From contig NZ_BBIO01000006.1 in the NCBI RefSeq assembly GCF_000739695.1, forward strand, positions 124,001 to 188,000: a stretch of DNA of 64,000 nucleotides, in the 5' to 3' direction. This document shows, piece after piece, positions 7,564-17,787 of the stretch. The stretch comes from Tepidicaulis marinus (GTDB lineage: Bacteria; Pseudomonadota; Alphaproteobacteria; Parvibaculales; Parvibaculaceae). Made by a program: the position numbers and the translations under genes. A model generated the notes under the pieces. That model had not been told where the DNA came from, did not search any database, and was given only the letters and a program-made list of their open reading frames with translations. Each line of letters begins with the position of its first letter. Within the stretch, counting starts at the first letter, position 1.

Positions 7564-8934
7564 ATGAGCATTTTGGTGGCAGGGCCCGAGCCCATTACAA
7601 GCCGTGATGATTTGGTGAATTACCTCGCCTCCGGCGAGAAGCCGAAAAGCGATTGGCGCATCGGCACCGAACACGAGAAATTTTCCTTCCGCCTGAAAGA
7701 TCATACAGCCGTGCCTTATGGCGGTCCGGACGGTATCCGCGCCATGCTGGAAGGCCTGCAGCGCTTCGGCTGGAAGCCGGTCATGGAGGGTGAGACGCTG
7801 ATCGGCCTCGTTTGCGAGGAAGGCTCGGGCGCCAATATCTCGCTGGAGCCCGGCGGCCAGTTCGAGCTTTCCGGCGCGCCGATGGAAGTGCTGCATCAGA
7901 CCTGCGGTGAAGTGCATGATCATCTCGCCCAGGTGAAGGAAGTCGGCGACGAGCTCGGCATCGGCTTTCTGGGCCTCGGCTTCACGCCCGACTGGTCCCG
8001 CGCCGACATTCCCCAAATGCCCAAGGGCCGCTACGGCATCATGACGCGCTATATGCAAAAGACCGGCAAGATGGGTCTCGACATGATGTACCGCTCCTGC
8101 ACGGTGCAAGTGAACCTCGATTTTTCCTCCGAAGCCGACATGGTCAAAAAGCTGCGCGTCTCGCTGGCGCTGCAGCCCATCGTCACTGCGATTTTCGCCA
8201 ATTCTCCGTTCACGGAAGGAAAGCCCAACGGCTTCCTTTCCATGCGCTCGGAGGTCTGGAAAGACACGGACCGCGACCGCACCGGCATGCTGCCTTTCGT
8301 TTTCGAAGACGGGTTCGGCTATGAGCGCTATGTCGATTACGCCCTCGATGTGCCGATGTATTTCGTCTACCGGGACGGCGCCTATCACGATGTGGCGGGG
8401 CTTTCCTTCCGCGATTTTCTGGACGGCAAGCTGAAAGGCTTTGAAGGCGAAGTGCCGACCATCGGCGATTGGTCGAACCATCTCACGACGATTTTCCCCG
8501 AAGCGCGCATCAAGAAATATATGGAAATGCGTGGCGCCGATGCCGGGCCCTGGAGCCGCATCTGCGCGCTGCCCGCGATCTGGGTAGGTGTGCTTTACGA
8601 TGGCGGCGTGCTCGATGCCGCCTGGGACATGGTGAAGGATTGGAGCGCGGAAGAACGCCAGCGCCTGCGCGATGAGGTGCCCAAGCTCGGTCTCAAAACC
8701 CCGTTCCGCGGCGGCACGGTGCAGGATCTTGCCCGCCAGATGCTCGATCTGGCGCAGGAAGGCCTCAAGCGGCGCGGCGCAGGGGACGGCACCGGCGCGG
8801 ATGAGCGCATCTTCCTGTCATCGATCGAAGAGATCGTCGAGAAGGGCAAGACGCCCGCGGAAGAATTGCTCGATCTTTATCACGGCCGCTGGAACGGCAC
8901 CGTCGCCCCCATCTATGATGAGTTCGCGTTTTAA
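7564..8934 (+). CDS. gshA: Glutamate-cysteine ligase
   Basis: First enzyme of glutathione synthesis: ATP-dependent ligation of glutamate and cysteine in the cytoplasm. At 456 residues it is the plant/alphaproteobacterial (GCS2-like) type rather than the E. coli GshA type. Supporting stretches are [11 protein letters not shown] near residue 38, [15 protein letters not shown] near residue 95, and [14 protein letters not shown] near residue 178, all in the active-site region of this class. GGAAGGG is 8 nt before the ATG. The gene is convergent with tldD with only 12 nt between stops. A possible promoter lies at 7473-7500. Confidence 0.93.
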   Translation: MSILVAGPEPITSRDDLVNYLASGEKPKSDWRIGTEHEKFSFRLKDHTAVPYGGPDGIRAMLEGLQRFGWKPVMEGETLIGLVCEEGSGANISLEPGGQFELSGAPMEVLHQTCGEVHDHLAQVKEVGDELGIGFLGLGFTPDWSRADIPQMPKGRYGIMTRYMQKTGKMGLDMMYRSCTVQVNLDFSSEADMVKKLRVSLALQPIVTAIFANSPFTEGKPNGFLSMRSEVWKDTDRDRTGMLPFVFEDGFGYERYVDYALDVPMYFVYRDGAYHDVAGLSFRDFLDGKLKGFEGEVPTIGDWSNHLTTIFPEARIKKYMEMRGADAGPWSRICALPAIWVGVLYDGGVLDAAWDMVKDWSAEERQRLRDEVPKLGLKTPFRGGTVQDLARQMLDLAQEGLKRRGAGDGTGADERIFLSSIEEIVEKGKTPAEELLDLYHGRWNGTVAPIYDEFAF

Positions 8935-8946
8935 GCGCAGGGGCGC

Positions 8947-10371
8947 TTAGCCCGCCGCTGTGCCGCCGACGGTCAGGCCGTTGAGGCGCAGGGTCGGCTG
9001 GCCGACGCCGACGGGCACGCCCTGGCCGGCCTTGCCGCAGGTGCCGATGCCGGGATCGAGTTTCATGTCGTTGCCGATCATGGAAACTTTCGTTAGGCAG
9101 TCCGGCCCGTTGCCGATGAGCGTTGCCCCTTTCACCGGCGCGCCGATCTTGCCGTTCTCGATGAGATAGGCCTCGGTGCAGGAGAAGACGAACTTGCCGC
9201 TCGTGATATCGACCTGCCCGCCGCCGAAGGAAACGGCATAAAGGCCTTTCTTCACGGAGCTAATGATTTCGCCCGGGTCCTTGTCGCCGCCCAGCATATA
9301 GGTGTTGGTCATGCGCGGCATGGGCTGGTGGGCGTAAGATTCGCGCCGCCCGTTCCCCGTCGCCGCCATGCCCATGAGGCGGGCATTCATACGGTCCTGC
9401 ATATAGCCTTTCAGGATGCCGTCTTCGATGAGCACGGTCTTGGAGGTGGGCGTGCCTTCATCGTCGATGGTAAGCGAGCCGCGCCGGTCCGAGATCGTGC
9501 CATCGTCGACAACCGTCACGCCGGGCGCTGCAACGCGCTCACCCAGCAGTCCGGCAAAGGCGGATGTCTTTTTGCGGTTGAAATCGCCCTCGAGCCCGTG
9601 GCCGATCGCTTCATGAAGGAGAATACCCGGCCAGCCCGCGCCCAGCACCACATCCATTTCGCCGGCGGGGGCGGGCACGCTCTCAAGATTGACGAGCGCC
9701 TGGCGCAGCGCCTCATCGACGTTGGCCTGCCAGCTTTCGGGCGCAAGATAGGCGGCATAGCCCGTGCGTCCGCCCACGCCGTAGGAGCCCGATTCCTGGC
9801 GGTCCCCGTCGCCCACGACGACGGAGACATTCATGCGCACGAGCGGGCGCACATCACGGATCGAGGTGCCGTCGGCGCGGATGATTTCCACCACCTGCCA
9901 TTCGCCGGCCAGCGAGCAGGAGACCTGGCGCACGCGCTTGTCCTTGGCGCGGGCATAGGCATCGACTTCCTGGAGGAGTTTCACTTTCTCCTCGAAGCTC
10001 TGTTCACCGAGCGGGTTGCCGTCGCCATAAAGTTTGACGTTGGTGGCTTTCGGCCCCTCGGCGAGCGTGCCGGTATAGCCGCGTTTGACCGCCTGCACGG
10101 CGTCGGCGGCGCGGGCAAGCGCGTCTTCTGAAAGATCGGCGGAATGGGCATAGCCCGTTGCCTCGCCCGCCACGGCGCGCAGGCCGAAGCCCTGATTGGT
10201 ATCGAAATTGGCGGTCTTGAGCCGCCCGTCATCGAAGCCCAGTGCCTCTGAGACTTTATATTCAAGGTAAAGCTCGCCGTCGTCGCTGCCCGCCAGCGCC
10301 TTGCCGACCGTGCTTTCCACTTTCGCGCGGTCGAGGCCGGTCTTCTGGAAGAAAAATTCACTGTCGGTCAT
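8947..10371 (-). CDS. tldD: Metalloprotease TldD
   Basis: TldD of the TldD/TldE(PmbA) pair, which processes peptides such as microcin precursors and antitoxins and is widely conserved. The 474-residue protein has the zinc site HEAIGHGLEGD near residue 255, in the expected centre of the chain, and the C-terminal half contains the glycine-rich region ending GGTAAG. A partner pmbA/tldE gene is not in this window. Upstream on the same strand is a 131-residue unknown gene, 49 nt away, which may be co-transcribed. Confidence 0.93.
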   Translation of the reverse strand: MTDSEFFFQKTGLDRAKVESTVGKALAGSDDGELYLEYKVSEALGFDDGRLKTANFDTNQGFGLRAVAGEATGYAHSADLSEDALARAADAVQAVKRGYTGTLAEGPKATNVKLYGDGNPLGEQSFEEKVKLLQEVDAYARAKDKRVRQVSCSLAGEWQVVEIIRADGTSIRDVRPLVRMNVSVVVGDGDRQESGSYGVGGRTGYAAYLAPESWQANVDEALRQALVNLESVPAPAGEMDVVLGAGWPGILLHEAIGHGLEGDFNRKKTSAFAGLLGERVAAPGVTVVDDGTISDRRGSLTIDDEGTPTSKTVLIEDGILKGYMQDRMNARLMGMAATGNGRRESYAHQPMPRMTNTYMLGGDKDPGEIISSVKKGLYAVSFGGGQVDITSGKFVFSCTEAYLIENGKIGAPVKGATLIGNGPDCLTKVSMIGNDMKLDPGIGTCGKAGQGVPVGVGQPTLRLNGLTVGGTAAG

Positions 10372-10420
10372 GGGGCGTCTCTTTAATTTGAAGGGGCGTT
10401 AAGGGGCACTTTGCGGGATA

Positions 10421-10816
10421 TCAGGCTTTCAGCCATTCTTCCACCGGCACCAAACGGCCGGGCAGGCCCGAAAGATCGCAGGGCACGATGAGCGGCGCGC
10501 AGCTGTAGAGCGGGTACTGCTTCACCTTGAGCGAGCGCAGATCGACGAGATAGACCCCGTTGATGCGCCCGAACCAATCGTCCCACTCACCGAATCCCCA
10601 ATTTTCCCAGCCGCGCGGCGGGGCATTGGTGATGTCGTCGACGGCTCCGGGATGGGCGCTGCAAAAGCCGACGACGCAGCGGCCGGGATGTTTCGGGTCG
10701 AGATATGGGGCAGCCTCGCTGACCAGATCCGGCGCCGCCGCCCCTTCATGGGCAAGATGCACCCCTGCCGAGATGTGGCGGCCATAATGAAAATGTATCA
10801 GCGCTTCGTCCCGCAT
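10421..10816 (-). CDS. Hypothetical protein (131 aa)
   Basis: I do not recognise this gene. The frame starts MRDEALIHFHYGRHISAGVH and is rich in Trp in the middle (GWENWGFGEWDDWFGRI) with several His and three Cys residues (CVVGFCSAHPG; YSCAP). No signal peptide or membrane segment is evident, so it is probably soluble. It lies just upstream of tldD on the same strand with a 49-nt gap and downstream of a strong terminator (10873-10902), so it probably has its own promoter in 10820-10870. Codon use looks like that of the neighbours. Confidence 0.6.
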   Translation of the reverse strand: MRDEALIHFHYGRHISAGVHLAHEGAAAPDLVSEAAPYLDPKHPGRCVVGFCSAHPGAVDDITNAPPRGWENWGFGEWDDWFGRINGVYLVDLRSLKVKQYPLYSCAPLIVPCDLSGLPGRLVPVEEWLKA

Positions 10817-10872
10817 GCCTGCCGCTCCGCTTGGCTCTTATCTGTTACGAATGAGTCTAGAACGGATCGGGG

Positions 10873-10902
10873 ATAAAAAAACCCCCGTTATTTTAGGGGT
10901 TT
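10873..10902 (-). terminator. Strong intrinsic terminator on the minus strand
   Basis: AAACCCC pairs with GGGGTTT (10879-10902, 10-nt loop), followed on the minus strand by seven T residues. No coding frame on that strand feeds it from 10903-11300, so it may end a small RNA or shield the gene at 10421-10816 from antisense transcription. Confidence 0.65.
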
Positions 10903-11300
10903 AGGGAGATGCAGGGTGAGCGTGCCGGTTCACGCCGGGCACAATTGTGGCAAAAGGTCGCGGTGGGCGGTGCCCGTGTCCTCTGTCTCTTTCAGCGGAC
11001 TATACTCCTCTCCGACTCAAGGGGTGCTATAAGCACGGGGAAGATGAGGCGTGCGGGCGGCCTGCCCGGGCGATATTTTCTGTCTCATGGCTTGCGGCGC
11101 GCCTCGGTTTGTGATTTTTGACGCATAAATGCGCCGTAATCCGGCGGCAGGTCCCTTTGGCAATGGCCGGGCGGACCCAGCCGGGGCAAACGGCGCACCC
11201 GCGCGGGAACCGGCGGCAGACCGGCAACTCGCGGCAGACGGGTGAGACGGGAATCGACTGTCCGCCCCCGTTCGCGGGGTGGGGCAAACAAGGAATGGGC
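10903..11300. other. Non-coding region upstream of coxB
   Basis: About 400 bp without a convincing gene. It must contain the cox operon promoter; candidates such as TATACT near 11000 and TATAAG near 11028 lack good -35 boxes. A short perfect hairpin, GTGC-TATAA-GCAC, lies at 11024-11036, and a GGGCAC...GTGCCC pairing is possible near 10937-10976. A GACTC site is at 11014-11018. A minus-strand small RNA ending at the terminator at 10873-10902 is possible but no promoter is clear. Confidence 0.4.
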
Positions 11301-12158
11301 ATGAGGATGCGGGTTTTAACTCTTCTCGGGGCACTTGTGGCAGGCGCGCTGGCACTGGTGGATATGGGGTCCATGGCGGCGTTCGCGGGTCAGCCCCATG
11401 AATGGCAGATGGGATTTCAGCAGTCGGCTACGCCGATCATGGATCAGCTGACCTGGTTCGATAACATGCTGCTCTACATCATCACCGCGATTTCGCTCTT
11501 CGTTCTGGCGCTTTTGCTGATCGTGATGGTGCGCTTCAACGCCAAAGCGAACCCGGAACCCTCCACGACGACGCATAACACGCTGATCGAAGTGGCTTGG
11601 ACGATCATTCCGGTGCTCATCCTCGTGACGATCGCCATTCCCTCTTTCCGCCTCCTTTACAACCAGGTGGTGGTGCCGGAAGCGGATGTGACGATCAAGG
11701 CGACGGGTTATCAGTGGTATTGGGGCTATGAGTACCCGGACCATGGCGGCATGATCTATGACGCGCTGATGGTGGAAGACGCCGATCTGAAGGAAGGCCA
11801 GCCGCGCCTTCTGGAAACCGATACCGAAGTCGTCGTGCCGGTGAACAAGGTCATCCGCCTGCAGGTGACGGCAGCGGACGTGATCCATGCCTGGACCATC
11901 CCGGCCTTCGGCGTGAAGATCGACGCGGTGCCCGGCCGCCTCAACGAAACCTGGTTCAAGGCGACGAAGACCGGCACCTATTACGGCCAGTGCTCGGAGC
12001 TTTGCGGTATCCGCCACGCTTTCATGCCCATCAAGGTGCGTGTGGTGACGGAAGAAGAATTCGCGTCCTGGACCGAATGGGCGCAGCAGGAATATGCAGG
12101 CGTGGACACGAACGTGTCCGTGGCGTCCGCAGAACAATCGTCGGACGCGCGGCGCTAA
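11301..12158 (+). CDS. coxB: Cytochrome c oxidase subunit II
   Basis: Subunit II of the aa3-type oxidase, 285 residues, carrying the periplasmic CuA site. A cleavable signal peptide (VLTLLGALVAGALALVDMG) is followed by two transmembrane helices (near 50-75 and 95-115), then YQWYWGYEYPD, HAWTIPAFG and the CuA motif CSELCGIRHAFM. The CuA motif marks it as a cytochrome c-accepting enzyme. I chose the ATG at 11301 because AAGGA is 7-8 nt upstream; the frame is open further 5' but that has no ribosome site. First gene of the cox operon. Confidence 0.95.
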   Translation: MRMRVLTLLGALVAGALALVDMGSMAAFAGQPHEWQMGFQQSATPIMDQLTWFDNMLLYIITAISLFVLALLLIVMVRFNAKANPEPSTTTHNTLIEVAWTIIPVLILVTIAIPSFRLLYNQVVVPEADVTIKATGYQWYWGYEYPDHGGMIYDALMVEDADLKEGQPRLLETDTEVVVPVNKVIRLQVTAADVIHAWTIPAFGVKIDAVPGRLNETWFKATKTGTYYGQCSELCGIRHAFMPIKVRVVTEEEFASWTEWAQQEYAGVDTNVSVASAEQSSDARR

Positions 12159-12187
12159 GCCCGGGCCCGGATAACATCAGTATTTGA

Positions 12188-13813
<1,626 letters not shown>

Positions 13814-13865
13814 CCCGCGGGGCTTGCCCCGAACCGGAACCTGAATTTTCAAAGCGACGGGATAT

Positions 13866-14819
13866 ATGTCGGATCTGTCTGTCACGAATGAACGTCTTGA
13901 GGCCGAAGCCCGCCATAATGGCGGCTCGGCCCGGGACTATTTCGAGCTCCTGAAACCGCGGGTGATGTCGCTCGTGATTTTCACCGGGCTTGTCGGCATC
14001 GTCGTGGCGCCGGGCACGATCCATCCCGTCATCGCTTTTACCGCGCTGCTGTGCATTGCGGTGGGGGCGGGCGCTTCGGGCGCTTTGAACATGTGGTACG
14101 ACGCCGATATCGATGCGCAAATGTCCCGCACCAGCTCGCGCCCGATCCCGCAAGGGCGGATCGAGCCGGGCGAGGCGCTGGGCTTCGGGGCGACGCTTTC
14201 CGTCGGCTCGGTGCTTGCCATGGGCGTCATGGTCAATTGGACCGCCGCCGCGCTTCTGGCGCTGACCATCGGCTTTTATCTGTTCGTCTATACGATGTGG
14301 CTGAAGCGCTCGACGCCTCAGAACATCGTCATCGGCGGGGCTGCGGGCGCCTTTCCGCCCATGATCGGCTGGGCCGCAGTGACGGGCTCCGTCTCGCTGG
14401 AATCGATCGCGCTCTTCCTCATCATCTTCATGTGGACGCCGCCCCATTTCTGGGCGCTCGCGCTTTACCGGGCAGGCGATTATGAAAAAGTTTCCGTTCC
14501 CATGCTCCCCGTTATCGCGGGCAAGCGGGAAACGCGCAAACAGATCCTGATTTATTCGGTGCTTCTGGTCGCAACGAGCCTGGCGCCTGTGGCGCTCGGC
14601 TTTGCCGGGCTCGTCTATGGCGCAGCCGCGCTTTGCGCCGGCATCTTCTTCCTCGTGCTCGCCGCCCGTATCTGGACGGAAGGGGACGGGGAGAAGGCCG
14701 ACGGGCGGGCCAAGGCGCTGTTCGGCTTTTCCATCCTTTATCTGTTCCTGCTTTTTGCAACCTTGCTTGTGGAACATGCGGCCGGTCTGAAGATCGCCGT
14801 TCCGGGCCTGGGGGCATAA
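13866..14819 (+). CDS. ctaB: Protoheme IX farnesyltransferase
   Basis: UbiA-superfamily membrane enzyme of 317 residues that converts heme b to heme O for the oxidase. It has the Asp-rich motif [21 protein letters not shown] near residue 75-95 (read in two parts: [12 protein letters not shown] and RTSSRP) and [20 protein letters not shown], both characteristic of CtaB/CyoE. DFY-type start [12 protein letters not shown] is preceded by GACGGGA. It lies between coxA and the small coxF-like gene, the usual alphaproteobacterial order. Confidence 0.95.
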   Translation: MSDLSVTNERLEAEARHNGGSARDYFELLKPRVMSLVIFTGLVGIVVAPGTIHPVIAFTALLCIAVGAGASGALNMWYDADIDAQMSRTSSRPIPQGRIEPGEALGFGATLSVGSVLAMGVMVNWTAAALLALTIGFYLFVYTMWLKRSTPQNIVIGGAAGAFPPMIGWAAVTGSVSLESIALFLIIFMWTPPHFWALALYRAGDYEKVSVPMLPVIAGKRETRKQILIYSVLLVATSLAPVALGFAGLVYGAAALCAGIFFLVLAARIWTEGDGEKADGRAKALFGFSILYLFLLFATLLVEHAAGLKIAVPGLGA

Positions 14820-14828
14820 GGGGGAGCA

Positions 14829-15029
14829 ATGGAAGGCGAAGAAAAGAAAAGCGAGGGGGAAACGAACCCAAGCGAGCGCCCGGATGCGTCCGGCTGGACG
14901 CCAGAGCTTTACGCCCGGCGCAAAGCGCGGGCAAAGGCCATGGCCTGGGTGCTTGTAGCGATGATCGCGCTTTTCTTTCTGGTGACGGTTGTCAAACTCG
15001 GCGGGAACATCGCCGAGCGGTCGATATGA
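14829..15029 (+). CDS. Small single-helix Cox-operon protein (CoxF-like)
   Basis: A 66-residue protein with a polar acidic N-terminus, the stretch WTPELYARRKARAKAMAW, and one transmembrane helix (VLVAMIALFFLVTVVKLGG). This size, topology and position between ctaB and ctaG match the CoxF-type small proteins of alphaproteobacterial cox operons. GGGGGAG lies just upstream of the ATG. Its TGA overlaps the ctaG ATG (ATGA). The exact function is not established; an assembly role is inferred from context. Confidence 0.75.
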   Translation: MEGEEKKSEGETNPSERPDASGWTPELYARRKARAKAMAWVLVAMIALFFLVTVVKLGGNIAERSI

Positions 15030-15601
15030 ACGGTGCGCAAGGTATGACGGCAGCGGCATATGAAAACAGAACCGGCGGCTTGAAGATCGCTTTGCTCTGC
15101 GCAGGCGTGGCAGCCGGCATGGTCGGCCTTTCTTATGCGGCCGTGCCGCTCTATCAGATTTTCTGTCAGGTAACGGGCTATGGCGGCACGACGAACCGGG
15201 CGGATACCGCTTCGGCCTCCGTGCTCGACCGGCAGATCACGATCCGCTTCGACGGCAATGTCTCGAAAGACATTCCCTGGGATTTCAAGCCGGTCAGCGA
15301 GCCGGTGACGCTGAAAGTGGGCGAGACGGGGCTGGCTTTCTACGAGGCTTACAACAATTCGGACAAGCCCATTGTCGGCACCGCGACCTTCAACGTGACG
15401 CCGCAGCAGGCAGGCTACTATTTCAACAAGATCGAATGCTTCTGCTTTACCGAGCAGCGGCTGGAGCCGGGCCAGCGGGTGGATATGCCCGTGACCTTCT
15501 TCATCGATCCGGAAATCGCGGACGATCCGCAGCTCGACAGCATCAAGACGATTACGCTGTCCTATACGTTTTTTCCGAAGAAAGAGGCTTCTTCGGAGTA
15601 A
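15026..15601 (+). CDS. ctaG: Cytochrome c oxidase assembly protein CtaG (Cox11)
   Basis: Copper chaperone that delivers Cu to the CuB site of subunit I. The 191-residue protein has one N-terminal transmembrane helix (IALLCAGVAAGMVGLSYAAV), the Cox11 stretch VPLYQIFCQVTGYGGT, and the copper-binding CFCF motif in KIECFCFTEQ, with the globular domain periplasmic. The ATG at 15026 overlaps the stop of the preceding small gene, which fixes the start. Confidence 0.95.
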   Translation: MNGAQGMTAAAYENRTGGLKIALLCAGVAAGMVGLSYAAVPLYQIFCQVTGYGGTTNRADTASASVLDRQITIRFDGNVSKDIPWDFKPVSEPVTLKVGETGLAFYEAYNNSDKPIVGTATFNVTPQQAGYYFNKIECFCFTEQRLEPGQRVDMPVTFFIDPEIADDPQLDSIKTITLSYTFFPKKEASSE

Positions 15602-15659
15602 ACTGGTTGGAACTTGAGAGAAAGAGCGGGCTAGCCCCGCGAGAACGGAGTGAGGGGAA

Positions 15660-16493
15660 ATGGCAGACGCCCACGCCAAACATCATGACTATCACTTGGT
15701 CAATCCAAGCCCGTGGCCCTTCGTGGGCTCGCTTGCCGCTTTCGTGCTCGCGGTCGGGGCCATCATGTATATGCATGGCGGCGCGCCCTGGGTCATGTTC
15801 ATCGGCTTTGCCGGCGTGATCTACACCATGATCGGCTGGTGGCGCGATGTGGTGAAGGAAGCCGAAGGCGGCGACCACACGCCCGTCGTGCAGCTTCACC
15901 TGCGCTACGGCATGATCATGTTCATCGCCTCGGAAGTGATGTTCTTCGTGGCCTGGTTCTGGGCGTTTTTCGACGCCAGCCTTTTCTCGAACGAGGCGGC
16001 GCAGTTCGCGCGTGTCGAGGCAACGGGCGGGCAGTGGCCGCCGGTGGGTATCGAAACGTTCGATCCCTGGCACCTGCCGCTGATCAACACGCTGATCCTG
16101 CTTACCTCCGGCACGACCGTCACCTGGGCGCACCATGCGCTGCAGCATGGCGACCGCAAGGGGCTGAAAATGGGCCTGGTGCTGACCGTGGTGCTTGGCA
16201 TGCTCTTCACCGCGCTGCAAGCTTATGAATACAGCCACGCCGCTTTCGGCTTCTCCGGCTCGATCTATGGCGCGACGTTCTTCATGGCAACGGGCTTCCA
16301 CGGCTTCCATGTGATCATCGGTACGGTCTTCCTGGCCGTGTGCCTGGGCCGTGCGATGGCCGGCCATTTTACGCCGCAGCATCATTTCGGTTTCGAAGCT
16401 GCTGCCTGGTACTGGCACTTCGTGGACGTTGTGTGGCTCTTCCTCTTCGCCTCCATCTATGTGTGGGCGGCAGGAACACCCGCCGCGCATTAA
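15660..16493 (+). CDS. coxC: Cytochrome c oxidase subunit III
   Basis: Subunit III, 277 residues, seven predicted transmembrane helices. Typical stretches include [17 protein letters not shown] at the N-terminus, [19 protein letters not shown], and [16 protein letters not shown]-like [15 protein letters not shown] at the C-terminus. The segment [15 protein letters not shown] is diagnostic. The ATG has GAGGGGAA immediately upstream. A terminator 25 nt after the stop suggests the main cox transcript ends or is attenuated here. Confidence 0.96.
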   Translation: MADAHAKHHDYHLVNPSPWPFVGSLAAFVLAVGAIMYMHGGAPWVMFIGFAGVIYTMIGWWRDVVKEAEGGDHTPVVQLHLRYGMIMFIASEVMFFVAWFWAFFDASLFSNEAAQFARVEATGGQWPPVGIETFDPWHLPLINTLILLTSGTTVTWAHHALQHGDRKGLKMGLVLTVVLGMLFTALQAYEYSHAAFGFSGSIYGATFFMATGFHGFHVIIGTVFLAVCLGRAMAGHFTPQHHFGFEAAAWYWHFVDVVWLFLFASIYVWAAGTPAAH

Positions 16494-16517
16494 GCGCCCG
16501 GGGATCATGCATGCGGG

Positions 16518-16551
16518 GGGCGGCGCCATCTGGCAGCCGCCCTTTGCTTTT
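16518..16551 (+). terminator. Terminator after coxC
   Basis: GGGCGGC-GCC-ATCT-GGC-A-GCCGCCC hairpin followed by TTTGCTTTT. It probably ends or attenuates the cox transcript before the DUF983 gene. Confidence 0.7.
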
Positions 16552-16603
16552 CCGGCCATAGAGCCAGGGCCGGAAGGACAGAAAGAGCTGAAAGGAAAGA
16601 GCT

Positions 16604-16978
16604 ATGGATGAGCGTTATTTTCCCCCGCAAAGCTCGCTCGGGCTGGCGCTGCGGGGCAAGTGTCCGCGCTGCGGCCATGGCAAGCTCTACAAGAGCTATC
16701 TGAAGCTCGCCGATAAATGCGATTATTGCGGGCTCGATCTGGCCAAGATGGATAGCGGCGACGGCCCGGCGGTTTTCATCATCCTGATTGCCGGGTTCCT
16801 GATCGTCGGCGGGGCGCTCTTCGTCGAGGTGAGCTATCAGCCGCCTTACTGGGTGCATGGCGTGCTTTGGGGCACGCTCGGCATTCTTATTCCGCTCCTG
16901 CTGCTGCAACCCTTCAAGACCTGGCTGATTGCCCAGCAATATAAGCACAAGGCTCAAGAAGGCCGGCTGGACCGGTAA
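16604..16978 (+). CDS. DUF983 protein
   Basis: A 124-residue membrane protein. The N-terminus has two CxxC pairs (GKCPRCGHGKLY and KCDYCGLDL) that look like a zinc ribbon, followed by two hydrophobic helices. This is the DUF983 pattern, usually encoded beside cox and SURF1 genes in Alphaproteobacteria. The function is unknown; association with oxidase assembly is inferred from context. A GGAAAGAG ribosome site precedes the ATG. It is followed by SURF1 after 9 nt. Confidence 0.88.
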   Translation: MDERYFPPQSSLGLALRGKCPRCGHGKLYKSYLKLADKCDYCGLDLAKMDSGDGPAVFIILIAGFLIVGGALFVEVSYQPPYWVHGVLWGTLGILIPLLLLQPFKTWLIAQQYKHKAQEGRLDR

Positions 16979-16987
16979 GGAGGCGGC

Positions 16988-17719
16988 ATGTATTTCAGAC
17001 CTCTTTTATGGCCCACGGTTGCGTCCCTGATCGCGCTGGGCATTCTCCTTGCGCTCGGGCAATGGCAGCTCGAGCGGCGCGACTGGAAGCTCGATCTCAT
17101 TGCCCGCATGGAGGCCCGCCTTTCCGCCCCGACGATTTCCGTCAGCGATATCGAGGCTGCCCGCGCGCTCGATCTTACCTCCCACGAGTTTCGCCATGTG
17201 GAGGTCACGGGCACGTTCCTTCATGAGAAGGAGATGCACTGGTTCACGCAGGCTCCCGATATCGGCCCCGGCTATGACGTGATCACACCGCTGCGCCTTG
17301 CTGACGGTTCTTATGTGCTGGTCGATAGAGGCTTCGTTCCGGAGCGGCTGAAAGCGCAATCCGAGCGGCGCGAGGGATTGGTGGACGGCCGGGTGACGCT
17401 GTCGGGCATCGTGCGCGCGTCCCATCAGGCAGGTGCGCTCGATGCGGAGGACAATCCGGAAACCAACACCTGGTTCACGCGGGATGTGGAAAAAATGGCG
17501 GCTTACGCCGAAGTGGCGCCCGTTGCCCCCTTCCTTCTCATTCAGGACCGGGGCGAGGTGCCGGGCGGCTGGCCGAGGCCCGGGGCGTCCGTCGTGAAGC
17601 TCAAGAACGATCACCTGCAATATGCCCTGACCTGGTTCGGCCTTGCAGGCTGTCTGATTGCCGTTTACTTCGCTTATCACGTCTCCCAGGGCCGTTTGGG
17701 CTTTGGGAGACGGCGCTAA
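16988..17719 (+). CDS. SURF1-family oxidase assembly protein
   Basis: Inner-membrane assembly factor for cytochrome c oxidase, 243 residues. SURF1 topology is visible: an N-terminal transmembrane helix (near residues 5-23), a large periplasmic domain and a C-terminal helix (LTWFGLAGCLIAVYFAYHV). Family motifs include GQWQLERRDWKLDLI, GYDVITPLRL, VLVDRGFVP and NDHLQYALTWFGLA. An AGGAGG ribosome site is 4-5 nt upstream. In alphaproteobacteria Surf1 affects heme a insertion into aa3 oxidase. Confidence 0.93.
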   Translation: MYFRPLLWPTVASLIALGILLALGQWQLERRDWKLDLIARMEARLSAPTISVSDIEAARALDLTSHEFRHVEVTGTFLHEKEMHWFTQAPDIGPGYDVITPLRLADGSYVLVDRGFVPERLKAQSERREGLVDGRVTLSGIVRASHQAGALDAEDNPETNTWFTRDVEKMAAYAEVAPVAPFLLIQDRGEVPGGWPRPGASVVKLKNDHLQYALTWFGLAGCLIAVYFAYHVSQGRLGFGRRR

Positions 17720-17787
17720 GGGTGCTTTACCCCCCTTTGCCTTGGGATTAGGGTACGCCCCTTCACTTGAGCCGGGAGACAGAAGGC

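Noticed and set aside
10903-11060. 6S RNA or SRP RNA candidate
   Set aside because: No SRP GGAAG/GCAGCC core and no recognisable 6S central bubble; only the terminator supports an RNA.
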